Shown here piece after piece: positions 26,362 through 35,197 of a DNA stretch of 64,000 nucleotides; within the stretch, counting starts at the first letter, position 1; each line of letters opens with the position of its first letter. The notes beneath the pieces were generated by a model. That model ran no database searches, was not told the DNA's origin, and saw only the letters and a program-made list of their open reading frames with translations. Source of the stretch: Maricaulis maris_C (GTDB taxonomy: Bacteria > Pseudomonadota > Alphaproteobacteria > Caulobacterales > Maricaulaceae); contig NZ_JAGDYT010000008.1 in assembly GCF_049116555.1 (NCBI RefSeq), positions 310,001-374,000 of the forward strand. The letters run 5' to 3'. The translations under genes were made by a program, and so were the position numbers.

Positions 26362-26886
26362 ATGGCTGTTCTTGAAATCCGCACCGTTCCCGATCCCGTC
26401 CTCAAAGAGGTGTCGCAACCTGTTGAGAAGGTTGATGATGATCTCCGTCAGCTGATGGATGACATGCTGCAGACCATGTATGCCGCAGACGGCATTGGCC
26501 TGGCCGCCATCCAGGTCGGCGTGCCCAAGCGTGTCATCGTGATGGATCTCGCCGGCCCCGACGAGGAGCCGCAACCGCGCTATTTCGTCAATCCGGTCCT
26601 CTCCGACCCGTCCGACTCGCTCAAGCCCTATGAAGAGGGCTGCCTGTCCGTGCCGACCGTGTTTGACGAGGTCGAGCGCCCGGACCGGATCCGCATCCAG
26701 TTTCTCGATTATGACGGGAATGAATGCGAGGAGATTGCCGAGGACATGTTCGCGGTTTGCATCCAGCACGAGATGGACCATCTCGAGGGCGTCTTGTTCA
26801 TCGACTATCTCTCCCGCCTGAAGCGCCAGCGTGCGGTCCAGAAGGTGAAGAAGATCGAGAAGTCCAAGGACCGCGACGCGGCCTGA
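26362..26886 (+). CDS. def: Peptide deformylase
   Basis: The 174-residue enzyme has all three metal-site motifs: GIGLAAIQVG (about residues 44-53), EEGCLSVP (about 90-97) and QHEMDHLEGVLF (about 133-144). It removes the formyl group from nascent proteins. The start at MAVLEIRTVPD is the family norm; a GTG seven codons upstream is in frame but not needed. In related genomes def lies directly beside fmt; here three genes separate them. Confidence 0.95.
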   Translation: MAVLEIRTVPDPVLKEVSQPVEKVDDDLRQLMDDMLQTMYAADGIGLAAIQVGVPKRVIVMDLAGPDEEPQPRYFVNPVLSDPSDSLKPYEEGCLSVPTVFDEVERPDRIRIQFLDYDGNECEEIAEDMFAVCIQHEMDHLEGVLFIDYLSRLKRQRAVQKVKKIEKSKDRDAA

Positions 26887-26893
26887 CCCCGCC

Positions 26894-27868
26894 CTAGCCC
26901 CGCCCGTGAGGCTCCGCAAAATTGATCAACGGTCCGGCCGGCACGATCCTGGTCGGGTTGATGGTGCCGTGGCTGGCATAATAATGCTTCTGGGCATGCT
27001 CGAAATTGCACGTCTCAGCGATGCCGGGCAGCTGGTAGAGATCGCGCGTATAGGCCCACAGATTGGGGTAGTCGACGAGGCGCCGCAGATTGCATTTGAA
27101 GTGCCCGAAATAGACCAGGTCAAAGCGCAGCAGCGTCGGCAGGAGACGCCAGTCCGCCTCGGTCGGCGTGTTGCCGGTCAGATAACGGGTCTGGCCCAAT
27201 AAATGTTCGAGATGGTCAAGCGTTTCGAAGAGCGGGAAAACCGCCTCTTCATAAGCCGCCTGGCTGGTCGCAAAGCCGGACCGGTAGACGCCATTATTGA
27301 CCGTCTCGTAGATACGGTCATTGAGGGCATCAATGTCGGCCCGCTTGTCGTCCGGATAGTAATCGCCCGCTTTCGCGCCGACCGTGTCGAAGGCTGAATT
27401 GAACATGCGGATGATCTCGGCGCTTTCATTGGAGACGATGCGCCCGGTCTTCCTGTCCCACAGGACGGGGACGGTGACGCGGCCTGAGTAGTCCGGCTCG
27501 GCTGCCAGATAGACCTGATACATCAGGTCCTTGCCCTGCAGCTGATCGCCGACGATTCCGTCCTCATCGCGCGCGAAAGTCCAGCCCTGTTCGGCCATGT
27601 TCCAGTGCACGACCGAGACCGGGATCATTGCGTCCAGCCCTTTCAGGGCGCGGTAGATCAGCGTGCGGTGCGCCCAGGGGCAGGCATAGGAGACATAGAG
27701 GTGATAGCGGTCCGGCTCGGCCTTGAACCCCTCGCCGCCGGTCGGGCCGGCGGTTCCGTCCGGCGTCACCCAATTGCGCAACTGGGCTTCCGAGCGTTCG
27801 AAACGCCCGCCGGACGTGTCGGTGTCATACCAGGTGTCATGCCAATGGCCGTCGACGAGCAGACCCAT
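26894..27868 (-). CDS. Glutathionyl-hydroquinone reductase (YqjG type)
   Basis: The 324-residue protein belongs to the Xi class of glutathione transferases. The catalytic cysteine lies in YACPWAHR near residue 60, and SNESAEIIRMFN and the C-terminal helical domain (LLPTLLRFDLVYFGHFKCN) are typical. It reduces glutathionyl-hydroquinones with glutathione. The start ATG has GGAGAG upstream. It is the second gene after pirin in a two-gene operon related to quinone and redox stress. Confidence 0.9.
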   Translation of the reverse strand: MGLLVDGHWHDTWYDTDTSGGRFERSEAQLRNWVTPDGTAGPTGGEGFKAEPDRYHLYVSYACPWAHRTLIYRALKGLDAMIPVSVVHWNMAEQGWTFARDEDGIVGDQLQGKDLMYQVYLAAEPDYSGRVTVPVLWDRKTGRIVSNESAEIIRMFNSAFDTVGAKAGDYYPDDKRADIDALNDRIYETVNNGVYRSGFATSQAAYEEAVFPLFETLDHLEHLLGQTRYLTGNTPTEADWRLLPTLLRFDLVYFGHFKCNLRRLVDYPNLWAYTRDLYQLPGIAETCNFEHAQKHYYASHGTINPTRIVPAGPLINFAEPHGRG

Positions 27869-27947
27869 GGTCTCTCCGATCAGATTGCTGTGGGGAAGGG
27901 TATGGCCCCGCCCGGCAGTCCCGCCGGGCAAGGTCGGGGGAGGGACG

Positions 27948-28799
27948 TCAGAATTTGCCGGCCTGGAAGTCACGCACCGCCTGGTGCAGCTCGGCCTCGG
28001 TATTCATGACGAAGGGGCCGTAGCGGGCGACGGGTTCATTGATCGGCTTGCCGGCCACAAGCAGGAGGCTGGCGCCTTCGGGCCCGGCCTTCAGCTCGAT
28101 CCGGTCACCATCTTCCAGAACGCCGAGATCGGGATCATCAACACGGCCTTCGCCGGATGAGACGGAACCCTTGTAGACCGCGATGAAGGCGGTGTGATCG
28201 GGATCGATATCCTCTTCCAGCGTGGCGCCCGGTTCGAGCACGATGTCGATCAATGTGGGCTGGATGGCGACGGATTTCGCCGGACCGGTCACACCGGTCG
28301 AGCTCGATCCGGCGAGCACGCGGAGGCTCGCACCCGGCCGTGTCTCGACGGGCACCTCGCTCTTGTCGAACTCCTGATAGCCGGGGTCGGTCATCTTCAG
28401 GGCGCCCGGCAGATTGACCCAGAGCTGGAAACCCCAGAGACGACCATTGGCCTGTTCAGGGATTTCCGAGTGCACGATGCCGCGACCGGCTGTCATCCAC
28501 TGGATACCGCCGCCTTCGATGACGCCGGCATGGCCCTTATTGTCGCCATGGCGCATCTTGCCTTCGAGCATGATGGTCACGGTCTCGAACCCGCGGTGCG
28601 GGTGGTTCGGAAAGCCGGCCATGTAATCGGCGCTGTCGTCCGAGCGGATCTGGTCCAGCATGAGGAAGGGGTCGAGCTCCATCAGGCCGCGATGCCCCAG
28701 CATGCGGGTGAGCTTGACGCCGGCCCCGTCCGAGGTCGGAAGGCCGCGCGAGACCTTGGTGATCCGGCGCGTCCTGGTGAGGGTATCGGTCGCGGTCAT
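27948..28799 (-). CDS. Pirin family protein
   Basis: This two-cupin protein of 283 residues has the N-terminal metal site visible in GFPNHPHRGFETVTIMLEG and MTAGRGIVHSEIPEQ, with the His and Glu ligands present. The C-terminal cupin lacks the metal ligands, as is usual for pirins. YhhW-like pirins can oxidise quercetin; others bind regulators or enzymes. The pairing with a hydroquinone reductase suggests action on quinones. Confidence 0.9.
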   Translation of the reverse strand: MTATDTLTRTRRITKVSRGLPTSDGAGVKLTRMLGHRGLMELDPFLMLDQIRSDDSADYMAGFPNHPHRGFETVTIMLEGKMRHGDNKGHAGVIEGGGIQWMTAGRGIVHSEIPEQANGRLWGFQLWVNLPGALKMTDPGYQEFDKSEVPVETRPGASLRVLAGSSSTGVTGPAKSVAIQPTLIDIVLEPGATLEEDIDPDHTAFIAVYKGSVSSGEGRVDDPDLGVLEDGDRIELKAGPEGASLLLVAGKPINEPVARYGPFVMNTEAELHQAVRDFQAGKF

Positions 28800-28874
28800 G
28801 AAGCTGCGTTCCTGTCCTGTGCCCGCTTGGGTGTTGTTTCACCTGACAATGTAGGGGTTTTCTCTGCGAGTGCC

Positions 28875-28904
28875 ATGGAAACCGGCGAAAGAGATTGTTT
28901 CCAT
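28875..28904. promoter_or_regulatory. Inverted repeat, possible operator of the pirin operon
   Basis: ATGGAAAC, 14 bases, GTTTCCAT: a perfect 8-bp inverted repeat whose half-site centres are 22 bp apart, about two helical turns. It lies 75 bases before the pirin start and 46 bases before the divergent lipoprotein gene. The spacing fits a dimeric regulator; no regulator gene is adjacent. Confidence 0.4.
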
Positions 28905-28949
28905 TGTGGAAGCGATCAGGCAGGCTGTCGGTAGTTTGAGGAGTGAATC

Positions 28950-29522
28950 ATGCGCTTGGCTGTCCTGATATCCCTGCCACTGGCTCTCGCGGCCTGTTCG
29001 AATGAACGGCCGGTGGCCGAGGCGGATCTGTTTGACCAGCTCTCGGCCCTGTGCGGTCAGGCATTTGAAGGCCGGGTCGTCAGCGATGACCCCCGAGATG
29101 CCGATTGGGCATCACAGGTTTTGACCATGCATGTACGGGAATGCTCGGCGTCAGAAATTCGCATTCCCTTGCATGTTGGCGAGGACCGTTCTCGGACCTG
29201 GGTCATCACCCGCGAGGCGGCCGGCCTTCAGCTCAAACATGATCACCGCCATGAAGACGGGAGCGAAGATGTTCTGACCCAGTATGGCGGGATGACCATC
29301 ACGGCGCCCACCGAGACGCGCGCCGAATTCCCGGCTGACCAGTTCTCCCGGATGCTGTTCGACCGCGAAGGTATAGCCGCGTCCATGGCGAATGTCTGGT
29401 CCATCACACTGGCCGAAACCCGCTTCACCTATGCGCTGGATCGCCCCGATCGTCATTTCGAGGCCGAGTTTGACCTGACCGCACCGGTTGATGCGCCGCC
29501 GCCGCCCTGGGGCGCGGAATAA
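28950..29522 (+). CDS. Uncharacterised lipoprotein
   Basis: This 190-residue protein has a short signal sequence with lipobox ALAAC (cleavage before Cys16). The mature part is a single domain with DEGS-like and His-rich stretch LQLKHDHRHEDGSEDVLTQYGG near residues 95-115. No known catalytic motif is recognised. Proteins of this look occur in several proteobacteria as putative secreted proteins. The start has GAGGAG upstream. Confidence 0.65.
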   Translation: MRLAVLISLPLALAACSNERPVAEADLFDQLSALCGQAFEGRVVSDDPRDADWASQVLTMHVRECSASEIRIPLHVGEDRSRTWVITREAAGLQLKHDHRHEDGSEDVLTQYGGMTITAPTETRAEFPADQFSRMLFDREGIAASMANVWSITLAETRFTYALDRPDRHFEAEFDLTAPVDAPPPPWGAE

Positions 29523-29571
29523 CCGCAAACCGTCTTGACGGCAGGGCCGTGTTCGCGCTCAAACCCGCGGC

Positions 29572-30501
29572 ATGACCTTACGCCTTGCCTTCATGGGTAC
29601 GCCGGATTTCGCGGCGCGCTCTCTCGCTGAAATCGCTGCCGCCGGCCATGAGGTCGCGCGGGTCTATACCCAGCCGCCGCGTCGCCGGGGGCGGGGGCAA
29701 TCCGAGCAGAAGACGCCGGTTCACCAGCTCGCCGAAATACTGGGTATCCCGGTCTCGACGCCGGAGAGCTTTCGCGACCCCGCGGTGATCGAGGATTTCG
29801 CCAGCCTCGACCTCGATCTGGCCGCGGTTGTTGCCTACGGCCAGATCCTGCCGCAAGCGGCGCTTGATGCGCCGCGCCTGGGCTGTCTCAACCTGCACGC
29901 CTCCTTGCTGCCGCGCTGGCGCGGTGCCGCGCCGATCCAGCGTGCGATCATGGCGGGCGACACACTGACGGGTGTCCAACTGCAACAGATGGAAGCCGGT
30001 CTCGATACCGGTCCGATCCTGTTGTCGGAGACTGTTCGCATTGCCCCGACTGAAACCGCATCCAGCCTGCACGACAAGCTCCGCGATGCCGGCGCGTTGA
30101 TGTGGCCGCGCGCCCTGTCGGCGCTTGAACGCGGATCGCTGGAAGCCGTGCCGCAATCCGACGAGGGGGCGACCTACGCGAAGAAGATATCCGCGAGCGA
30201 GGCCCGCATCGACTGGGCCCGCGCGGCCGGTGACCTGTCTGCCCATATTCGCGGCCTTTCGCCCTATCCCGGCGCCTGGTTCGAACTGCCGACCGAAAAG
30301 GGTCCGGTCCGGACCAAGGTATTGATGGCCGAGGCGGTCGACGGCGCGGGTGCGCCCGGGACGGTTCTTGAGGGCTTGACGGTGGCCTGCGGCGAAGGCG
30401 CCCTGTCGCTCACCCGCTTGCAGCGCGAAGGCAAGGGCGCGATGGATGCGGCGACCTTCCTCAATGGCAATCAGATTCCGGCCGGGATGGTACTGGGCTG
30501 A
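29572..30501 (+). CDS. fmt: Methionyl-tRNA formyltransferase
   Basis: The 309-residue enzyme formylates initiator Met-tRNA. RLAFMGTPDFAARSL opens the Rossmann domain, and the catalytic region has CLNLHASLLPRWRGAAPIQRA (Asn, His) and TGVQLQQMEAGLDTGPIL (Asp). The C-terminal OB-like domain binds tRNA. Its stop shares a base with the truA start (TGATG), so the two are coupled. Confidence 0.95.
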   Translation: MTLRLAFMGTPDFAARSLAEIAAAGHEVARVYTQPPRRRGRGQSEQKTPVHQLAEILGIPVSTPESFRDPAVIEDFASLDLDLAAVVAYGQILPQAALDAPRLGCLNLHASLLPRWRGAAPIQRAIMAGDTLTGVQLQQMEAGLDTGPILLSETVRIAPTETASSLHDKLRDAGALMWPRALSALERGSLEAVPQSDEGATYAKKISASEARIDWARAAGDLSAHIRGLSPYPGAWFELPTEKGPVRTKVLMAEAVDGAGAPGTVLEGLTVACGEGALSLTRLQREGKGAMDAATFLNGNQIPAGMVLG

Positions 30502-31244
30502 TGCCGCGCTACAAGATCACCATCGAGTATGACGGCCGCCCATTCTCGGGCTGGCAGCGTCAGGACAATGCGCCCTCCGTCCAGGAAAGCCTCGAGCGAG
30601 CGGCAGCCAAGCTGGATGGGGCGCCGGTCCTCGTCTATGGCGCCGGTCGCACCGATAGTGGCGTGCATGCACTGGCCCAGGTGGCGCATCTCGACCTCAC
30701 CAAGGAGCTGACCGCGGACAAGGTGCGTGACGCCATCAATTATCACCTCAAGCCGGAGCCGGTCGCGGTGACCGAGGCTGAGCCGGCAGGTGACGACTTC
30801 CATGCCCGCTTCTCGGCCACCCAGCGGCATTATCTCTATCGCATGATCGATCGCCGGGCGCCGCTGACGCTGGATCGGGGGCAGGTCTGGCGGGTGACGC
30901 GAAAGCTTGATGCCGAGGCCATGCACCATGCCGCCCAAGCGCTGGTCGGGTCGCATGATTTCACGACTTTCCGCGATGCCCATTGCCAGGCCGAGAGCCC
31001 GGTAAAGACGCTCGATGCGATCTCGGTCTCGCGTTATGGCGAAGAGGTGCAGCTGACCTGTTCGGCGCGCTCTTTCCTGCACCGCCAGGTCCGCTCCATG
31101 GTTGGCTCCCTGGTCGAGGTCGGGGTCGGAAAATGGTCCGCCCGGGATTTCAAGGATGCGCTCGACGCGGCGGATCGCAGCCGCTGCGGCCCGGTCGCCC
31201 CGGCCGATGGCCTCTATCTGACCGCGGTCGATTACCCCGCCTAG
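30501..31244 (+). CDS. truA: tRNA pseudouridine synthase A
   Basis: The 247-residue enzyme modifies positions 38-40 of tRNA. YKITIEYDGRPFSGWQRQ opens the first domain, and the catalytic aspartate lies in VYGAGRTDSGVHA near residue 52. RSFLHRQVRSMVGSLVEVG marks the second domain. It is translationally coupled to fmt. Confidence 0.95.
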   Translation: MPRYKITIEYDGRPFSGWQRQDNAPSVQESLERAAAKLDGAPVLVYGAGRTDSGVHALAQVAHLDLTKELTADKVRDAINYHLKPEPVAVTEAEPAGDDFHARFSATQRHYLYRMIDRRAPLTLDRGQVWRVTRKLDAEAMHHAAQALVGSHDFTTFRDAHCQAESPVKTLDAISVSRYGEEVQLTCSARSFLHRQVRSMVGSLVEVGVGKWSARDFKDALDAADRSRCGPVAPADGLYLTAVDYPA

Positions 31245-31250
31245 GCGGGG
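31235..31250 (+). terminator. Hairpin at the truA stop, likely terminator
   Basis: CCCCGC-CTAG-GCGGGG is a perfect 6-bp stem that includes the truA stop codon and separates it from the convergent membrane protein gene. Only a short T-rich tract (CCTAGTTT) follows, so termination strength is uncertain. Confidence 0.4.
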
Positions 31251-31251
31251 C

Positions 31252-31815
31252 CTAGTTTGCGGCGAATGTCTGGCTGATCGCGACAAGAACGATATTGGAC
31301 ACCAGCAGCGGCACGGCTGCGGTGAAGGCCGCCGTGATGGTTGGCAGGCCCAGTGTCACATAGGCAATGCGCCAATGAACGAGGATGCGCAGATAGCCAT
31401 AGAGGTAGAAGAGGAAGTCGCGGAGCTCGGCATTGATGACGCCGATCACCTGCAAGGACAGGATGCCGGCGATCACGCCATAGAGCCAGATGACACCCCA
31501 ATTGTGCACCACGACCCAGGGGAGGAAGCGATGTTGCGCCCCGACAATCATCACTGCGAGCGCGGCTGCGATGGGGAAGCTGACCCAGGTCGCGAGGACG
31601 ACCGAGAACTGGATAAAGGCATCGATCCGCACGCCGAGAAATTCGCGTTCAAGATAGATCAGGACCACCAGCGGCAGCGCCAGGAGGAGGCCGCCGAAAG
31701 AGCGCCAGAACCCGGTCAGCGAGACATCGAAACAGGCCTCGCCACCCGGGCGGAAGGTCAGGAGACGCAAGGCCCCCTGCATGCCGAGCCAGCCTTCTGC
31801 GATCAGCCTGATCAT
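31252..31815 (-). CDS. Uncharacterised five-helix membrane protein downstream of dapE
   Basis: The 187-residue protein has membrane helices at about 38-56, 65-90, 98-120, 125-142 and 155-180. There is no recognised motif; the pattern LPWVVVHNWGVIWLYGVIAG suggests a transporter-like fold. It overlaps dapE by ATGA and is therefore co-translated with it. Homologues beside dapE are expected in related genomes, but I do not know a function. Confidence 0.65.
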   Translation of the reverse strand: MIRLIAEGWLGMQGALRLLTFRPGGEACFDVSLTGFWRSFGGLLLALPLVVLIYLEREFLGVRIDAFIQFSVVLATWVSFPIAAALAVMIVGAQHRFLPWVVVHNWGVIWLYGVIAGILSLQVIGVINAELRDFLFYLYGYLRILVHWRIAYVTLGLPTITAAFTAAVPLLVSNIVLVAISQTFAAN

Positions 31816-32981
31816 GCGGGTGGACTCCGGAAATAACCATCAAGGATGCGGGTATAGATCCGCGTCAGTGTCTCGATATCGCTGATCGCCACGCGCTCAT
31901 CAACCTGGTGCATTGTCGCGCCGACCAGACCGAATTCGGCAACCGGGGCGTAGAGCTGGATAAAGCGGGCATCACTGGTGCCACCGCCTGTGGTCAGGGC
32001 CGGGCGGCGTCCGGTCTCGGCTTCCACACCGTCCTGGAGCAGGGTCGTGAAAGGTCCGGCCGGGGTCAGGAAAGCTTCCCCGGTGACATGAATGTCGGCA
32101 TCGATATGCCCATCGAAATTGAAGTCGACGAGATTGGCTTCCTCGCGGATCCACTCGCTCAGCGCATCGCCGGTATGGGCGATATTGAAGCGGATATTGA
32201 AACGTGCCGTAGCGCTGGCGGGAATGACATTGGTGGTCGGATTGCCGACATCCACCGAGGTCACTTCCAGATTGGAGGGCTGAAAGGGCGAGACGCCGTC
32301 ATCCAGCTTGCGCGCCAACAAGCGACCGAGCAGGTCGAGCAGGGGCGGGATCGGGTTTTCCGCGCGCTCGGGATAGGCGACATGACCCTGTCGACCGGTG
32401 ACGGTCAGCGTGCAATTGAGCGAGCCGCGCCGGCCGGACTTGATCGTATCGCCCAGCGCGTTCGGATTGGTCGGCTCGCCGACGAGGCAATGATCGAATG
32501 TCTCACCCTCGTCCGCGAGCGCCTTGAGGACGGCCTTGGTACCATGGATGGCCGGGCCTTCCTCATCCCCGGTGATCAGGAAGGCGATTGAACCGTCGGG
32601 CTCGCCCGCTGTGTCCAGATAGCGGCGGACCGAGGCGACCATGGCGGCGATCGCGCCCTTCATGTCAGCGGCGCCGCGTCCCCACAGAAATCCGTCCTCG
32701 GCCGCTTCGGCGCCGAAGGGTGGTTTCTGCCAGTCATCTTCCGCGCCCGGCGGAACCACATCGGTATGGCCGGCAAACAGGAAGCAGGGCGACGCGGTGC
32801 CGCGCCGGGCATAGAGATTGTCGACCTCGCCGAACGGGTAGCGCCGGCAGGCAAAGCCCAGCTGTTCCAGCGCTGCCTCCAGCACGCCCAGCGCCCCGGC
32901 ATCGGCCGGGGTGATGGACGGGCGCCGGATCAGGGCCTGGGCCAATGGCAGCGGGTTGGCGAGATCGTCAGTCGTGCTCAT
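31812..32981 (-). CDS. dapE: Succinyl-diaminopimelate desuccinylase
   Basis: This 389-residue zinc enzyme of the M20 family removes succinate from N-succinyl-LL-diaminopimelate in lysine and peptidoglycan synthesis. FAGHTDVVPPG and WGRGAADMKGAIAAM carry the first metal ligands, and TGDEEGPAIHGTKAVL the catalytic Glu pair. A GTSDARF motif near the end completes the set. The start at MSTTDDLANP is chosen over an ATG ten codons earlier because the family begins here. The pathway partner dapD lies 2.2 kb away on the same strand. Confidence 0.93.
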   Translation of the reverse strand: MSTTDDLANPLPLAQALIRRPSITPADAGALGVLEAALEQLGFACRRYPFGEVDNLYARRGTASPCFLFAGHTDVVPPGAEDDWQKPPFGAEAAEDGFLWGRGAADMKGAIAAMVASVRRYLDTAGEPDGSIAFLITGDEEGPAIHGTKAVLKALADEGETFDHCLVGEPTNPNALGDTIKSGRRGSLNCTLTVTGRQGHVAYPERAENPIPPLLDLLGRLLARKLDDGVSPFQPSNLEVTSVDVGNPTTNVIPASATARFNIRFNIAHTGDALSEWIREEANLVDFNFDGHIDADIHVTGEAFLTPAGPFTTLLQDGVEAETGRRPALTTGGGTSDARFIQLYAPVAEFGLVGATMHQVDERVAISDIETLTRIYTRILDGYFRSPPA

Positions 32982-33017
32982 AGGGCAAACATAGCCAGTT
33001 CGCGCCTCCAAGCCAGA

Positions 33018-33494
33018 TCAAGGACGCAGCGATTTTTCCATGGCGAAACGTTTGAACGCGACACCGCGGATCGAGACTTCTTCCGGTTCGGTGACCGCAT
33101 AGCCCATGGCCGCGAAGGCGGGCTGCGCCATCAGGCTGGCGTGGACGTGCAGGCGTGTCTGCCCGGTCCGGCGCGCTTCCTGCTCGATGGCATCATGCAG
33201 GGCCCGGAACACGCCCTTGCCCTGCCAGTCGGGCCGGATATAGGCGAAATCGACATAGTCGGGCGCCTCGAGCGTCATGAAACCGACAAGCGTGCCAGCC
33301 TGCTCGGCGATGATGACCGTCTGGCCGGCCAGGCGCGTGTCCCAGTCGGGGCCCTTGCGGGGTTCCGGCACCCAGGCAGCCTGCTGTTCGGCCGTGTAGC
33401 GGCTCGGCCCGTTGCGGACCGCGTCATGCATCACTTCGCCCAGACCAGGATTGTCCGCGGCCTCGCCGCGACGGATCCGGATAGGTGTGTCCAT
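33018..33494 (-). CDS. GNAT-family N-acetyltransferase
   Basis: The 158-residue protein has the GNAT acetyl-CoA loop visible as YIRPDWQGKGVFRALHDAIE and the preceding strand with VGFMTLEAPDYVDFA. The first residues (IRIRRGEAADNPGLGEVMHDAV) are typical for small-molecule or amino-acid acetyltransferases. The substrate is unknown. It lies between dapE and a small conserved gene on the same strand. Confidence 0.85.
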   Translation of the reverse strand: MDTPIRIRRGEAADNPGLGEVMHDAVRNGPSRYTAEQQAAWVPEPRKGPDWDTRLAGQTVIIAEQAGTLVGFMTLEAPDYVDFAYIRPDWQGKGVFRALHDAIEQEARRTGQTRLHVHASLMAQPAFAAMGYAVTEPEEVSIRGVAFKRFAMEKSLRP

Positions 33495-33511
33495 GCTGAT
33501 ACCGGGCAGGT

Positions 33512-33853
33512 CTAGTGCGAGCGACCGTGGGTCTCGCGATAACGCTCCATCGAGACCGAGATCTTGAAGGTCTCGCGATATTTCGGGGAGCCGACCGGAC
33601 GTGGGGGCTTCTGCGAGGTCAGCGCCAGGATGCGCTCCAGCGTGTCGTGCGCGGCACCGGACTGGCCCGCCCCGATATAGGCATGCAGCTCCACCAGCGC
33701 ATCGGACAGCGGGTCGCCGCCGCGGACGATGAAATAGGGCTCGTCCGAGCCCATGCGGTGCAGGATGTCGAATTCGGACGGATTGTCAGCCGAGCCATAT
33801 GGTGCGGCCGGGTCCTTGGCGGCCGGCTTGTCCTTGGTCATGTCGTCGCTCAT
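33512..33853 (-). CDS. Uncharacterised small protein
   Basis: The 113-residue protein has a disordered N-terminus (about 1-30) and a helical core with ALVELHAYIGAGQSGAAHDTLERILAL. There is no signal peptide. The start ATG has AAGGGG upstream; an ATG ten codons earlier is possible. The function is not known. Confidence 0.6.
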   Translation of the reverse strand: MSDDMTKDKPAAKDPAAPYGSADNPSEFDILHRMGSDEPYFIVRGGDPLSDALVELHAYIGAGQSGAAHDTLERILALTSQKPPRPVGSPKYRETFKISVSMERYRETHGRSH

Positions 33854-33979
33854 GGCGCGCCCCTTGATTGATGTTTGGGCCATGTGACCAGATTCGAGGG
33901 CAAAGCGGTAGCGGCGGATCAGCGCAGCGTTGCTGTCGGCGCGATGGCGGTCCGGCGCGGCGCGCGCTAGACAGGGGGA

Positions 33980-35197
33980 ATGTCATCCATCGCCCCCAAG
34001 AAAATCGCCATAATCGGTGCCGGCCCGTCCGGGCTGATCGCGGCCGAGCATCTCGCCACGATTGGCCATGCGGTCGACGTCTTCGAACGCATGCCGACAC
34101 CGGGGCGAAAATTCCTGATGGCGGGGCGGGGCGGGCTCAACCTGACCCATTCCGAACCGCTGCCCGGTTTTCTGGGCCGCTATCGCGAGGCGGGCGACTG
34201 GCTGGGCCCCGTGATCGTGCAGCATGATCCCGCGGCATTGCGGTCCTGGGCCGACAATCTTGGCCAGGCGACTTTCATCGGCTCCTCGGGGCGGGTCTTC
34301 CCGGAAGCGATGAAGGCCTCGCCCCTGCTTCGTGCCTGGCGGGCCCGGTTGGAGGACTTGGACGTCGCCTTGCATCTTCGCCATGACTGGACCGGCTGGA
34401 ATGAGGCCGGCGCGCTGACATTCGGCACACCTGCCGGACCCAGGAATGTCACGGCGGATGCCACGCTGTTCGCACTTGGCGGGGCCAGCTGGCCACGTCT
34501 CGGCTCGGATGGCGGCTGGGCTGACCGCCTGGCTGAAAAAGGGGTGGAGACAGTGCCTTTCTCCGCCTCGAATTGCGGCGTGGAAATGGCCTGGAGCCCG
34601 ATCACACAGGACCGCTTTGCCGGCGCTCCACTCAAGTCAATTGTCGTGAGCCTGGGTGAGGAGCGTGTCGCCGGCGAGGCGATGATTGCGCGTTACGGCC
34701 TGGAAGGCGGGGCTGTCTATGCCTTGTCGGGCCCCATCCGTGAACAATTGGCGGCCGGCGAGGCCGTGACGCTGTCGCTCGACCTCAAACCCCAACGCGA
34801 TCAGGCCGATCTGGCGCAATGGCTGGGGCGTGCCCGCAAGGGGCAATCCCTGACCAATACGCTTCGAAAGGCGGGCCTGACACCGCAAGCCGTTTCAGTC
34901 CTGCGTGATGCGGTTCCCGATTTGCCTCGCGATCCGGACGCCCTTGCCGCACGGATCAAGGCGGTGCCATTGGCGGTGACCGGCCAACGCGGGCTGGACC
35001 GTGCAATCTCGTCAGCCGGCGGTATTGCCCGCACGGCGCTGGACGACCGCTTCATGCTGAAGGCGCTGCCTGGCGCGTTCGCCGCCGGCGAGATGCTCGA
35101 CTGGGATGCGCCGACCGGCGGCTATCTGCTGCAGGCGAGCTTCGCGACGGGTCTTGCCGCTGCCCGCGGCATCGAAGCCTGGCTGGCAGACGACTAG
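33980..35197 (+). CDS. HI0933-like FAD-dependent oxidoreductase (TIGR03862 type)
   Basis: The 405-residue flavoprotein has the dinucleotide-binding motif IAIIGAGPSGLIAAEHLA at residues 8-25, then GRKFLMAGRGGLNLTHSE, typical for the HI0933/BaiN group. The FAD-closing GGYLLQASFATGLAAARG lies near the C-terminus. Physiological substrate is unknown. It runs against the surrounding minus-strand genes and overlaps dapD by four bases tail to tail, so it looks like an insertion into the dap region. Confidence 0.85.
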   Translation: MSSIAPKKIAIIGAGPSGLIAAEHLATIGHAVDVFERMPTPGRKFLMAGRGGLNLTHSEPLPGFLGRYREAGDWLGPVIVQHDPAALRSWADNLGQATFIGSSGRVFPEAMKASPLLRAWRARLEDLDVALHLRHDWTGWNEAGALTFGTPAGPRNVTADATLFALGGASWPRLGSDGGWADRLAEKGVETVPFSASNCGVEMAWSPITQDRFAGAPLKSIVVSLGEERVAGEAMIARYGLEGGAVYALSGPIREQLAAGEAVTLSLDLKPQRDQADLAQWLGRARKGQSLTNTLRKAGLTPQAVSVLRDAVPDLPRDPDALAARIKAVPLAVTGQRGLDRAISSAGGIARTALDDRFMLKALPGAFAAGEMLDWDAPTGGYLLQASFATGLAAARGIEAWLADD

